Source of the DNA: Rhodopirellula bahusiensis
Lineage (GTDB): Bacteria > Planctomycetota > Planctomycetia > Pirellulales > Pirellulaceae
DNA length: 64,000 nt
NCBI RefSeq assembly: GCF_002727185.1
Contig: NZ_NIZW01000034.1
Span: 1 to 64,000 of the forward strand
Reading direction: 5' to 3'
This document shows, piece after piece, positions 1 to 7,563 of this stretch. Position 1 is the stretch's first letter, and each line of letters begins with the position of its first letter. The notes below the pieces were generated by a model. The model ran no database searches and was not told where the DNA came from. It was given only the letters and a program-made list of their open reading frames with translations. The translations under genes and the position numbers were made by a program.

Positions 1-248
1 GGCCTCACTCCAGCAGCACTGCGAATCACTGATCCCAATTCCCCAACCCAATCTTTCATAACGCCTGGTACAGAAAATGGGGGCATCCCACCTGATTCTT
101 GCCTGGTATGTTCGATGGAAGAATAAGTTGCGGGAACGGCCTCGGCTTCATGAGACAGTCGCTTTTAGCTAGCTAGGTCCATTTGGCTTGGATTTGTTCA
201 ACACACCGCGTGAAATGCTAGGTTCTCTTGGTTCCTCTCTACTGACCG

Positions 249-1142
249 GTGAAGCAACCTGACTGGTCGCGTCTTTGGAGAACTGCTAAACGCCGAGGCT
301 TTAGAATGGATACTTATAAAACAGCTGGTTGGTTTAAATTCCAGGAAGACATAAAAGAGCACTTTCTTTCGCTGGGCGCTGATGCTGAAACAAATGTGTC
401 AGTTCAGGGTGCTCGGACCATTCATGATGTTGACGTTCTCGTTCGCACACGTTTTTTAGGTGAAAACCTTCAGTGGATAGTCGAGGCTAAGCACTGGAAA
501 ACAAAAATCACCAAGTTGCACGTACTCGCACTGCGAACGATCGCAGATGACGTCGGCGCAGACCGAGCGTTCATCGTATCGACGAGCGGATTCCAGAAAG
601 GGGCGTACGAAGCAGCAGACAACACGAACGTGACTTTGAAAACTTTTAAAGAATTAAGGGAACATACGAGAGAGCTTGTTGAAAGCGAAATCCTAGAGTC
701 ATACAAACAGAGATTGCGTCTCACCGAAAAGCGTTGTTTGGCACATTCAAAGTCCAGAAGGATTAAATACGGTCTTCGCCATGAGCGAGTATTTGGGTCT
801 GGCGAATTTTCTGCCGCCGAAATACTCATGAAAGCTCACACCGCGATAGTTTTGGCCGAAAATCGCCAGTATCCCATTGATTTGGAAATGTACCTCACCG
901 ACCGCAAGGGCGAGTCTGTCGCCTACAGTTTCCAACAGCTGATCAACTGGCTGAATCTCAATCTCAACCACTTTGATGAGCGTCTGCTCAAGGCCGAGTG
1001 GGATATGGCTAAGAATGGCGACTACATCCCGTCCGGCAAAATTACTCAATCGGAATATGTGCTATTCGGAGATGCCTTAGCGGAGGCTCTGCGGTTATTG
1101 TTTTCGAATTCGCACGACGGAACATACATGGATCGAACGTAA
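249..1142 (+). CDS. Mrr-like PD-(D/E)XK nuclease-family protein
   Basis: Probably a DNA-cleaving protein of the Mrr-type restriction endonuclease fold; characterised relatives cut modified DNA or act in phage defence. Seen: in the first half of the 297 residues an Asp in IHDVDVLV is followed by the E-x-K of VEAKHWK, the PD-(D/E)XK core, then by FIVSTSGFQKGA, typical of the Mrr catalytic domain. The C-terminal 150 residues match nothing I recognise. The frame opens with GTG at 249 without a clear ribosome-binding site; the in-frame ATG at 306 (MDTYKTAG) is an equally good start. The gene stands alone, with no methyltransferase or specificity subunit nearby, and is visibly more AT-rich than the genes that follow, which suggests horizontal acquisition (inference). 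The 248 bases before it hold nothing I can support. Confidence 0.75.
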   Translation: MKQPDWSRLWRTAKRRGFRMDTYKTAGWFKFQEDIKEHFLSLGADAETNVSVQGARTIHDVDVLVRTRFLGENLQWIVEAKHWKTKITKLHVLALRTIADDVGADRAFIVSTSGFQKGAYEAADNTNVTLKTFKELREHTRELVESEILESYKQRLRLTEKRCLAHSKSRRIKYGLRHERVFGSGEFSAAEILMKAHTAIVLAENRQYPIDLEMYLTDRKGESVAYSFQQLINWLNLNLNHFDERLLKAEWDMAKNGDYIPSGKITQSEYVLFGDALAEALRLLFSNSHDGTYMDRT

Positions 1143-1863
1143 TTTTGGTTGACCTAAGCCAACTGAGGCAGAGGCACGATTTGTTTTATAGAGTTGTTCG
1201 TTGTGTCCTGTTTGATCGATAGCTAGTTAGTGACGAGATCAAAGCGGACGGGGGTCCTTGTTGTTTCCATTCGCCTATTTATGACTCCCGCGCCCGTCGA
1301 TTGTCTGTGAACGATTTTTTGGTTTGCTGCTGGACTAATTCGTTCCGAGTTGATTCTCACAACCGCTTTTCCTGCGGGGTCCATGGAAAAACGGAAAGGT
1401 CACAGTACCAAAGGGCGGAAACGCAGAAAGCCTTTTCAGATTATGGAAATAGTACGGGAAGATCTCTTTCGGGAACTTAGCTCGACATATTCCAACCGGG
1501 AATTGCCGTGCGACGAGATCGTTGCCATTCAGACGCCCAGAATAGACCTCCATTCTGCTGACATTCTGCACCGTGAAAGCATGCGAGCGGAGATTTCGTG
1601 AGCAGCGTTGCGGTTGACGTGGACAGTGGTGGGCGAGTTCGCGGTTGGCTGCAAGGTTGGATTGGCTTGAATGCTGGCGCGATAACCGGGCCTAACGGCC
1701 TGCGGCTGAAGTGAACGTGGTTTTGTGAGCCTGCCTCTTCGACAAATTTGGAAACAACCTGCAAGATGCTAGCCACATTCTGAATCGTTCCGTCACCCGG
1801 CAGCTGCCATTGCAACGATCAATGCCGTTCAGGCGTGCGGGAACGAGAGATCTACAGGCTGAA
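1143..1863. other. Gene-poor interval between Mrr-like gene and tmk
   Basis: This 721-base stretch has only short overlapping frames on both strands with no recognisable protein. Its one supported feature is the repeat copy at 1684-1710. It separates the AT-richer nuclease gene from the thymidylate kinase gene, and the base composition shifts across it, consistent with the edge of an acquired segment. I see no convincing terminator, tRNA or attachment site. Confidence 0.5.
1684..1710 (+). repeat. Dispersed CTAACG repeat, copy 1 (divergent)
   Basis: An imperfect palindrome of the form AACCGGG-CCTAACGGCC followed by TGCGGCTGA. It shares the AACCGG start, the CTAACG centre and the CGGCT end with copies at 6632, 25814 and (reverse strand) 35014. 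It is the most divergent of the four. All four lie between genes. Confidence 0.5.
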
Positions 1864-2493
1864 TCAAAACAGCTCGATGGCTGCGATGGCTTCGGCGACT
1901 CTTTCGATCGTTCCCGAGGCGTCAATGACGTGGGTGCGACCACCGGCGTTGGGCAACTCGTCCAAGAACGCTTGACGGACCTTGGCCATGTAGTCCACGC
2001 CTCGCGATTCCATCCGATCGGGTTCGCCACCGACTCGTCGCATCGAGATCTCAGCGGGTAGATCCAGCAACAGCGTCACGTCGGGCTGGATGCCACCACA
2101 CGCTAATCGTCCCAGTCTCCAAAGCGTTTGCGAATCGACTTCGCCGCCGACACTTTGATAGACCACGTTGGCCAGCAAGAACCGGTCACTGATCACCGTC
2201 ACTCCATCGGCCAATGCCGAACGAAGCGTCGATTCAATCATTTCGCAGCGACTGGCCATGAACAACATCGCTTCGGTGCGACGATGCATTTGCAGATCAC
2301 TGTCCAGTAACATCGCACGCAGCTTTGTCCCCAAATCCGTCGATCCGGGATCTCGAACGCACAGCACTTCACGACCTTCGGATCGCAAACGCTCGGTCAA
2401 AATTTCGATTTGGGACGACTTCCCAACCCCGTCGATTCCGTCCAGTGTGATCAAGCGACCCGGGTACGGGTGAGATGGCTCCTGGGTCATCAA
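1864..2493 (-). CDS. tmk: Thymidylate kinase
   Basis: Phosphorylates dTMP to dTDP with ATP in the cytoplasm, on the route to dTTP. Seen: 209 residues, normal for the family; a P-loop near residues 19-27 (GIDGVGKSS); the substrate motif reads RDPGST rather than the usual REPGGT; the SDRF box near residue 98 corresponds to DRY; and RRVGGEPDRME fits the LID region. The start ATG overlaps the stop of the upstream membrane-protein gene by 4 bases, so the two are probably translated together. The Glu-to-Asp change in the REPGGT box is conservative and does not suggest loss of function. Confidence in the family is very high. Confidence 0.95.
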   Translation of the reverse strand: MMTQEPSHPYPGRLITLDGIDGVGKSSQIEILTERLRSEGREVLCVRDPGSTDLGTKLRAMLLDSDLQMHRRTEAMLFMASRCEMIESTLRSALADGVTVISDRFLLANVVYQSVGGEVDSQTLWRLGRLACGGIQPDVTLLLDLPAEISMRRVGGEPDRMESRGVDYMAKVRQAFLDELPNAGGRTHVIDASGTIERVAEAIAAIELF

Positions 2494-3065
2494 AACGTCC
2501 CCGTCGAATAGGCATCGGCTTTGCCCACAATCGGCAAATGAGCGTATTCAGCCACCACCCAACCACCGTGGGCCGCGTTGGGGTCGCCACTCTTTTCAAA
2601 CGTCAGCATCAGTCGTCGCGGGATCGAGACATTTTTGATTGACCCCCGTTTTTCGCTGACGGTCACTTTCACGGTCATGTCCACGTTGGCTTGCGGAGGA
2701 ACGGCCCCCTGCACCATTTTGATGGATCGAATGTTGCCGACTTTGGCGACCTCAAATTCATAGCGTTGCAGTTCGGTTCCGGCTTGGGCCTTCGTTTTCT
2801 CGGCACCAATCAACTCCACCACGTCATCGTAGCGTTCCTCTTCGACGGCTTGGGCCACATCGTAAATCAAGGTTTCAATGCGTTCTTCGTCAGTCACCCA
2901 GTTGCCGGCGATGACCCAGGCCAAAGGGATCAAAGCGGCACAAACCAAGCCGCTGATCACCAAAGCTTTTTTGCCCGTTTGCAACCAACTGTAGATCAAT
3001 GCAGCGGCCAAAACCCCCAGCATGATCGAAATCACGAGCGGTTGTTCAGCGAGCAGTTGAGTCAT
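2490..3065 (-). CDS. Membrane-anchored protein of unknown function
   Basis: A 191-residue protein with two predicted membrane helices in the first 55 residues (IMLGVLAAALIYSW and a second from about ALVISGLVCAALI), followed by a soluble domain of about 130 residues. The soluble part begins with EERIETLIYDVAQAVEEERYDDV, which looks like the opening helix of an NTF2/SnoaL-like fold; that is a weak guess. It overlaps tmk by 4 bases and is the first gene of the pair. The ATG at 3065 lies 156 bases from the divergent start at 3222, so that gap must hold both promoters. I do not recognise a function. Confidence 0.75.
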   Translation of the reverse strand: MTQLLAEQPLVISIMLGVLAAALIYSWLQTGKKALVISGLVCAALIPLAWVIAGNWVTDEERIETLIYDVAQAVEEERYDDVVELIGAEKTKAQAGTELQRYEFEVAKVGNIRSIKMVQGAVPPQANVDMTVKVTVSEKRGSIKNVSIPRRLMLTFEKSGDPNAAHGGWVVAEYAHLPIVGKADAYSTGTF

Positions 3066-3221
3066 CGTGAGAGCCAGAAAAGAGGAAGAGAGCCGCCAGG
3101 TTGCGTTTCGCTGGGGTCACCCCAGGAACCGCGATTCGATACGATAACCGCATTCGATCTCAGCGCCGCGTGGGTCGCCCTGATCCCATTGGTCATCCCG
3201 TTCATTTTAGCCACTTGTTCC

Positions 3222-4607
3222 ATGAAACGTGTTTCGTTGCCAGTCGTCTCCGCCCAGGATTACCGCGGGGCGGTCGAAGGCGAATTGTGGGAGTTGAGAC
3301 CTGCCGCCGTCGCGGGCTCCTTCTCGGCTCGTTCACAACCCGTCAACGATTCACCTGAAGCGATCGCGAAGCTGGCGGAGAGCATGTTGCAAACGCCGGC
3401 GGACTTCCCGACCGTTGTTGAAGCGATTGTTCCGGGCGACCATGTGGCCCTGGCGGTCGACCCCAACGTCCCACGAATTTCGGATGTGCTGAGCGGCGTG
3501 CTGTCGTTGTTGGGCCAAGCCAACGCGGGCAAGGTCAGCGTCGTGCTATGGAACGAAGCCGACGACGCCTTGGTCTCACGACTGCAAGAAACACTCGACG
3601 AGGTGCAGTCCGGCCAAGCAACCCTCAAGCCGATGAAGGTCGAGGTGGTTCGCCACGAACCCCATCGCCGCGAAAGCCTGCGTTACATCGTTGCGGATGA
3701 AAACGCGGAAGCGGTCTACTTGGCAAAGGACTTGGTCGACGCCGACTTCACCTTGCCAATCCTCTCCGCGCGAGCCCGTGACGCAATCAACAACATTGAC
3801 CCGACGGGAATCTTTCCACTCTTCGCCGACGCCGCGACCCAACATCGGTACCAAACGGGCGTGACAACGGAACCGTCCGAAGCGGCTTGGTTGCTGGGCG
3901 TGCAAGTCATGATGCTGGTTTCCGCCGACGCCGCCGGCGAACTTGGTCGCTTGATCGCGGGCACGCCAGATGCTTTGCGCCATGAGTTGACCAACTTGTA
4001 CGCCAGTGGAGAAACGGCGGACCAAGAAGCTTGGGACCGCGACGAATCAGAGACCGCTTCGCCCACCGTCAGCGAGACGGTTCCCACCGCGGAAATGGTG
4101 GTCGCTGCTCTCGATGGAGATCAAACCTCGCAAACCTGGGCCAACCTGGCTCGCGCAGCCATCGCCGCCGGACGCCACGTCACACCTGGTGGAACGATTG
4201 TGATTTGGTCGCAAGTCGACACACCGCCCAGTCCCGTGTGGATGCGTGAACTTGGACAACCGCCGATTGGCATTGAGTCCAGCGATACCGAAACGGAGTC
4301 CGACGATGCCGAGTCCGAAGAGAACAATACCGCCGCGTTGGATCAAGACACGGCTTTCAAAAGCTGGGATACCGAAACACCTTTGGCCCAGCAATGGAAT
4401 CAATTGATTGCGGATGGGCATGTTCTGCTGCACTGCCAACTGGACGATGACGTGATCGAATCACTCGGGATGGGAGTCATCCATTCGGTCGAAGAACTTC
4501 GAACGCTCGGAGCACGTCTCAATGGTGCCGGAGTATTGCGTGCGGCGCACTACCACACCGAATCCATCGTTGCCTTCTCCATGACCGATGAGGAGGTTGA
4601 ACCATGA
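3222..4607 (+). CDS. LarA-like (DUF2088-type) protein, probably catalytically degenerate
   Basis: A 461-residue protein that follows the layout of nickel-pincer lactate racemase LarA: an N-terminal half with DFPTVVEAIVPGDHVALAVDP, a middle GGTIVIWSQVD segment, and a C-terminal half with GHVLLHCQLDDDVIESLGM. Known LarA enzymes use two His and a Lys in GFHRP and SGGRKSV-type motifs. Here the equivalent stretches read VLWNEADDALV and LPILSARARDAIN, so these residues appear lost. An acidic insert (about residues 350-375) interrupts the C-terminal half. The start at 3222 (MKRVSLPVV) is chosen because the frame upstream runs antisense to the divergent gene. AGGAGG at 4591 lies inside its 3' end and serves the next gene, which overlaps by 4 bases. 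The family call is a fold-level judgement. Confidence 0.55.
   Translation: MKRVSLPVVSAQDYRGAVEGELWELRPAAVAGSFSARSQPVNDSPEAIAKLAESMLQTPADFPTVVEAIVPGDHVALAVDPNVPRISDVLSGVLSLLGQANAGKVSVVLWNEADDALVSRLQETLDEVQSGQATLKPMKVEVVRHEPHRRESLRYIVADENAEAVYLAKDLVDADFTLPILSARARDAINNIDPTGIFPLFADAATQHRYQTGVTTEPSEAAWLLGVQVMMLVSADAAGELGRLIAGTPDALRHELTNLYASGETADQEAWDRDESETASPTVSETVPTAEMVVAALDGDQTSQTWANLARAAIAAGRHVTPGGTIVIWSQVDTPPSPVWMRELGQPPIGIESSDTETESDDAESEENNTAALDQDTAFKSWDTETPLAQQWNQLIADGHVLLHCQLDDDVIESLGMGVIHSVEELRTLGARLNGAGVLRAAHYHTESIVAFSMTDEEVEP
4591..4596 (+). promoter_or_regulatory. Strong Shine-Dalgarno site for the Nudix gene
   Basis: A perfect AGGAGG ends 7 bases before the ATG at 4604. It lies inside the LarA-like coding sequence and fixes the Nudix start at the ATGA overlap. 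Such strong sites are rare in this window. Confidence 0.8.
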
Positions 4608-5377
4608 AGAAGAAACCGAGCGCAGCCACCGTCAAAAAGTCAGCCAAGAAATCAACTTCGCGAAAATCAGCGAAGAAGTCTTCTCGCAAAGCACATCCCG
4701 CCGCTCACCCCGCCAGTGACAAGAGTGTCGCCAAACCCGCCGCCAAGAAGGCGAAGAAATCGGTAAAGAAAAAGGCGGCAAAAAAGTCCGCCGTCAAAAG
4801 CGTTCGTAAGAAGGATTCCAAGTCGGCAAAACCTTCGCAAGAACGCATCGAGAAGGCGTTTCGCTATTGCCCGTCTTGTCGAACACCCAATGACAACCCT
4901 GGTGCGATCCCGTTTCGTTGCGAGGAGTGCGGTTTCGCATTCTTCTTCGGACCGGTCGCTGCTGTTGGAGCCCTGGTCGTCAACGAAGCCCAAGAACTGT
5001 TGCTCGTTCGTCGAGCACGCGACCCGGGAAAAGGACAATGGGGATTGCCGGGTGGCTTTGTCGATCGAGGCGAATCCATCGAGGGAGCTTTGCACCGTGA
5101 AGTTGCCGAAGAGACTCAGTTGAAATTGACCGAACTGTCACTATTGACGACTGGACCGAACAATTACACCTACGCCGGTGTGACCGCCGACGTGATCGAT
5201 TTGTTCTTTGTATGCAAGGTTCCCGCGGATTCAAAAATCCAATTGGAACTTGCCGAACTGAGCGAGTTCAAATGGTGTGTGCCAACCAAACGCGAACTGA
5301 ACAACATGGCGTTCCCGTCCAATCGAATTGCGGTTGAAAAGTGGCTGCGAGAACGTAAGAAGCAGGTCTCCAAATGA
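4604..5377 (+). CDS. Nudix hydrolase with lysine-rich tail and zinc ribbon
   Basis: Predicted to hydrolyse a nucleoside diphosphate linked to another group; the substrate cannot be read from sequence. Seen in 257 residues: residues 1-80 are almost wholly Lys, Ala and Ser in SAKKS- and AAKKA-type repeats like histone H1 tails; Cys 89, 92, 106 and 109 form a zinc ribbon as in NudC-type NADH pyrophosphatases; the Nudix box runs from Gly151 through Glu157 and R165-E166-V-A-E169-E170, with Gln at the usually Gly position near its end. The strong AGGAGG upstream and the 4-base overlap with the LarA-like gene settle the start. The metal-binding protein gene follows with another 4-base overlap. The tail may bind nucleic acid (inference). 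Confidence 0.9.
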   Translation: MKKKPSAATVKKSAKKSTSRKSAKKSSRKAHPAAHPASDKSVAKPAAKKAKKSVKKKAAKKSAVKSVRKKDSKSAKPSQERIEKAFRYCPSCRTPNDNPGAIPFRCEECGFAFFFGPVAAVGALVVNEAQELLLVRRARDPGKGQWGLPGGFVDRGESIEGALHREVAEETQLKLTELSLLTTGPNNYTYAGVTADVIDLFFVCKVPADSKIQLELAELSEFKWCVPTKRELNNMAFPSNRIAVEKWLRERKKQVSK

Positions 5378-6444
5378 AACCAACGAACAAAATGATCCCT
5401 GCTACTCGATCGTTGATGTACTCAGCGATTGCCCGACAAACAATGCGGACTTGCATCGGGTTGATGTTGCTCCTCGTGTTGTCAGCGACCGGCGGCTGCG
5501 TCAATTCAGCCGGCAAAACCAAGAGCGACAAACTGCAAGTTCTCGCGACCACCGCGATGGTGGGCGACGTTGTCAAAGCAATCGGTGGCGACAAGATCGA
5601 GGTCACCGTGTTGCTCGGGCCCGGAGTCGACCCGCACCTCTACAAAACGACTCGCGACGACGTCGCTCAAATTCTGGAAGCTGACGTCGTGTTCTATTCG
5701 GGCCTGATGCTCGAAGGAAAAATGACCGACACGTTTGCCAAAGTCGGCAAGAACAAACCCGTTTTCGCGGTGACTGAAGACCTGGACGACAGCCGTCTGT
5801 TGTCCGATTCTCAACAAACCGACCATCCCGATCCACACGTTTGGTTCGATGTTGAACTTTGGTCGCTGACGGCCAACAAAGTCGCCAAAGTCTTGGGGGA
5901 CGAATTGCCCTCGCACATCAATGCATTCGAGAAGAACTCGGTGAACTACCAAGCGGAATTGCGAAATCTCGCCGCGGATGCGAAAGCCGCTCTCGCAACG
6001 ATTCCGAAGGAACAACGCATCCTGATCACCTCGCACGATGCGTTTGGCTACCTCGGACGAGCGTATGACATCGAGGTGATGGGTGTGCAGGGAATTTCAA
6101 CCGACTCAGAAGCCGGACTGCAACGCATCAACCAACTCGTTGACTTGATCGTCGAGAAGAAGGTTCCCGCCGTGTTTGTCGAAACCAGCGTGAACGGAAA
6201 AAGCATCCAAGCCTTGATCGATGGTGCCAAATCCCGCGGGCACACAGTCACAATTGGTGGCGAACTATACTCCGACGCAGCCGGCGAAGCAGGGACCTAT
6301 GAAGGAACCTATTTGGGCATGATTGATCACAATGTGACTTTGATCACCCGAGCCTTGGGAGGCGACGCCCCCGAAAAAGGATTGCGAGGCAAACTCGGCA
6401 TGGACGCGGAAACGACACCCGAAACATCGAACGCCCCGAACTAG
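5374..6444 (+). CDS. Metal ABC transporter substrate-binding lipoprotein (ZnuA/MntA/TroA family)
   Basis: Captures Mn2+ or Zn2+ outside the inner membrane and delivers it to the permeases encoded downstream. Seen: 356 residues; a hydrophobic N-terminus ending SATGGC with Cys42 as likely lipidation site; ligand candidates His88 in DPHLY, His155 in DPHVW, His221 in SHDAFGYL and Asp301 near ELYSD, the family pattern. There is no long His-rich loop of the kind common in ZnuA, which mildly favours manganese (inference). ATG at 5374 overlaps the Nudix stop by 4 bases; ATG at 5392 is possible. Its partner ATPase gene starts 276 bases further on, after an inserted palindromic element. Confidence 0.9.
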   Translation: MKPTNKMIPATRSLMYSAIARQTMRTCIGLMLLLVLSATGGCVNSAGKTKSDKLQVLATTAMVGDVVKAIGGDKIEVTVLLGPGVDPHLYKTTRDDVAQILEADVVFYSGLMLEGKMTDTFAKVGKNKPVFAVTEDLDDSRLLSDSQQTDHPDPHVWFDVELWSLTANKVAKVLGDELPSHINAFEKNSVNYQAELRNLAADAKAALATIPKEQRILITSHDAFGYLGRAYDIEVMGVQGISTDSEAGLQRINQLVDLIVEKKVPAVFVETSVNGKSIQALIDGAKSRGHTVTIGGELYSDAAGEAGTYEGTYLGMIDHNVTLITRALGGDAPEKGLRGKLGMDAETTPETSNAPN

Positions 6445-6452
6445 ATTTCGTC

Positions 6453-6698
6453 CTAGCAGCCTGTTGATTTAATGAGCCGCACCGCGTCAGGAACCATTCG
6501 GAAACAACTTCGGGATTTAAAAGGTAGCGGAAGGGCGCGAGCCCTCCGGTGACACACCGGGCGGCTCGCGCCGCTCCGCTAAAGCCGAACTTGATTCCGA
6601 ACGGTTCCTTAGCGACGGTTGACCAGACGCCAACCGGGGCTAACGCCCATCGGCTAATTGTTGTCATTCGGTATACAACTCAATCAACAGCCCGCTAG
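6453..6698 (+). mobile_element. MITE-like element of nested inverted repeats
   Basis: A 246-base non-coding element between the binding-protein and ATPase genes of one transporter. Terminal inverted repeats are CTAGCAGCCTGTTGATT at 6453-6469 and CTAGCGGGCTGTTGATT read backwards from 6698 (15 of 17 match). Inside lies a second inverted pair, AGGAACCATTCGGAA at 6489-6503 against 6595-6609 (14 of 15). Inside that is a third, TAGCGGAAGGGCGCGAGCC at 6525-6543 against 6563-6581 (17 of 19). The centre is CCGGTG-ACA-CACCGG at 6546-6560. A CTAACG repeat copy lies at 6632-6660. No protein is encoded. It looks like a non-autonomous transposable element, but no transposase is present to prove it. Confidence 0.7.
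6632..6660 (+). repeat. Dispersed CTAACG repeat, copy 2
   Basis: Contains CCGGGGCTAACGCCC followed by ATCGGCTAATTG. It matches the copies at 25814 and 35014 over the CCGG, GCTAACGC and CGGCT blocks. It lies inside the 246-base nested-palindrome element, so it may be one of that element's modules. Confidence 0.65.
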
Positions 6699-6720
6699 TC
6701 CAGCCCCTCAGTGTTAGTCC

Positions 6721-7563
6721 ATGAGTTCGTCCGCCACCCCCGCCGACTCCTTTGTTTCGAACAAACCCGCCGGATCAACCGGCGACGGCGAAGGTTCGTC
6801 TTCGATCGCGTTGAAGGTCGACGATCTGACGGTGGCCTATCATCGCAAACCAGTCATCTGGGATGTCGAGCTTGAGATCCCAGCGGGCAACTTGGTTGGA
6901 ATCGTTGGCCCCAACGGAGCCGGCAAAAGCACGCTGCTGAAAGCGGCCATGGACCTGATCCCGCGAGCGTCCGGGCGAGTCGAGTTTTTTGGGCAACCCT
7001 ATTCCAAATCACGTGGCCGTGTGGGCTATGTCCCGCAACGCGAAAGCGTGGACTGGGACTTTCCAGTCGATGCACTCGACGTGGTGACAATGGGACTGTA
7101 TCGACAATTGGGTTGGTGCATGCCGGTTCGGAAGAAGCATCGCGACATGGCTCGGGAAGCGCTCGCACGCGTTGGCATTGCGGACCTGGCACATCGTCAA
7201 ATCAGTCAACTTTCCGGCGGCCAACAACAACGCACGTTCCTGGCACGAGCACTCGTGCAGAATGCGGATCTCTACTTGATGGACGAACCGCTGGCTGCGG
7301 TTGATGCGGCGACGGAAGCTGCGATCATCGATTTGCTGCGCCAAATGCGCGCGGATGGAAAAACGGCGGTCGTCATTCACCACGACTTGCAATCGGTCCC
7401 CGACTACTTTGACTACGTCGTGTTGTTGAACATGCGAGTCGTCGCGTCAGGTAAAACCGACGAAGTCTTCACCAGCGAGAATCTGCAGAAGACTTATGGT
7501 GGACGATTGACGTTGCTGGACGAAGCCACCGAAGCGATGCGTCGCCGGGAACGGTCAATCTGA
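6721..7563 (+). CDS. Metal ABC transporter ATP-binding protein (ZnuC/MntB-like)
   Basis: Hydrolyses ATP to drive metal uptake through the two permeases encoded next. All ABC motifs are present in 280 residues: Walker A GPNGAGKST at 63-71, Q-loop region YVPQRESVDWDFP, signature LSGGQQQR at 164-171, Walker B LYLMDEP ending at 190, and switch His in VVIHHD near 221. The DWDFP stretch after the Q-loop is typical of Mn/Zn/Fe importers. The first 25 residues are a Ser/Ala-rich extension not needed for the fold. The stop shares one base with the next start. The palindromic element just upstream could supply, block or attenuate transcription from the binding-protein gene (inference). Confidence 0.95.
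   Translation: MSSSATPADSFVSNKPAGSTGDGEGSSSIALKVDDLTVAYHRKPVIWDVELEIPAGNLVGIVGPNGAGKSTLLKAAMDLIPRASGRVEFFGQPYSKSRGRVGYVPQRESVDWDFPVDALDVVTMGLYRQLGWCMPVRKKHRDMAREALARVGIADLAHRQISQLSGGQQQRTFLARALVQNADLYLMDEPLAAVDAATEAAIIDLLRQMRADGKTAVVIHHDLQSVPDYFDYVVLLNMRVVASGKTDEVFTSENLQKTYGGRLTLLDEATEAMRRRERSI

Noticed and set aside
1350-1601. An 83-residue frame in the gene-poor interval
   Set aside because: Starts with TTG, has no ribosome-binding site, overlaps an opposite frame, and its product is basic low-information sequence.
4610-4830. Repeated AAG/GCC-rich DNA that looks like tandem repeats
   Set aside because: It is the coding sequence of the Lys/Ala/Ser tail of the Nudix protein; repeat units vary and there are no spacers, so it is not a CRISPR or satellite.
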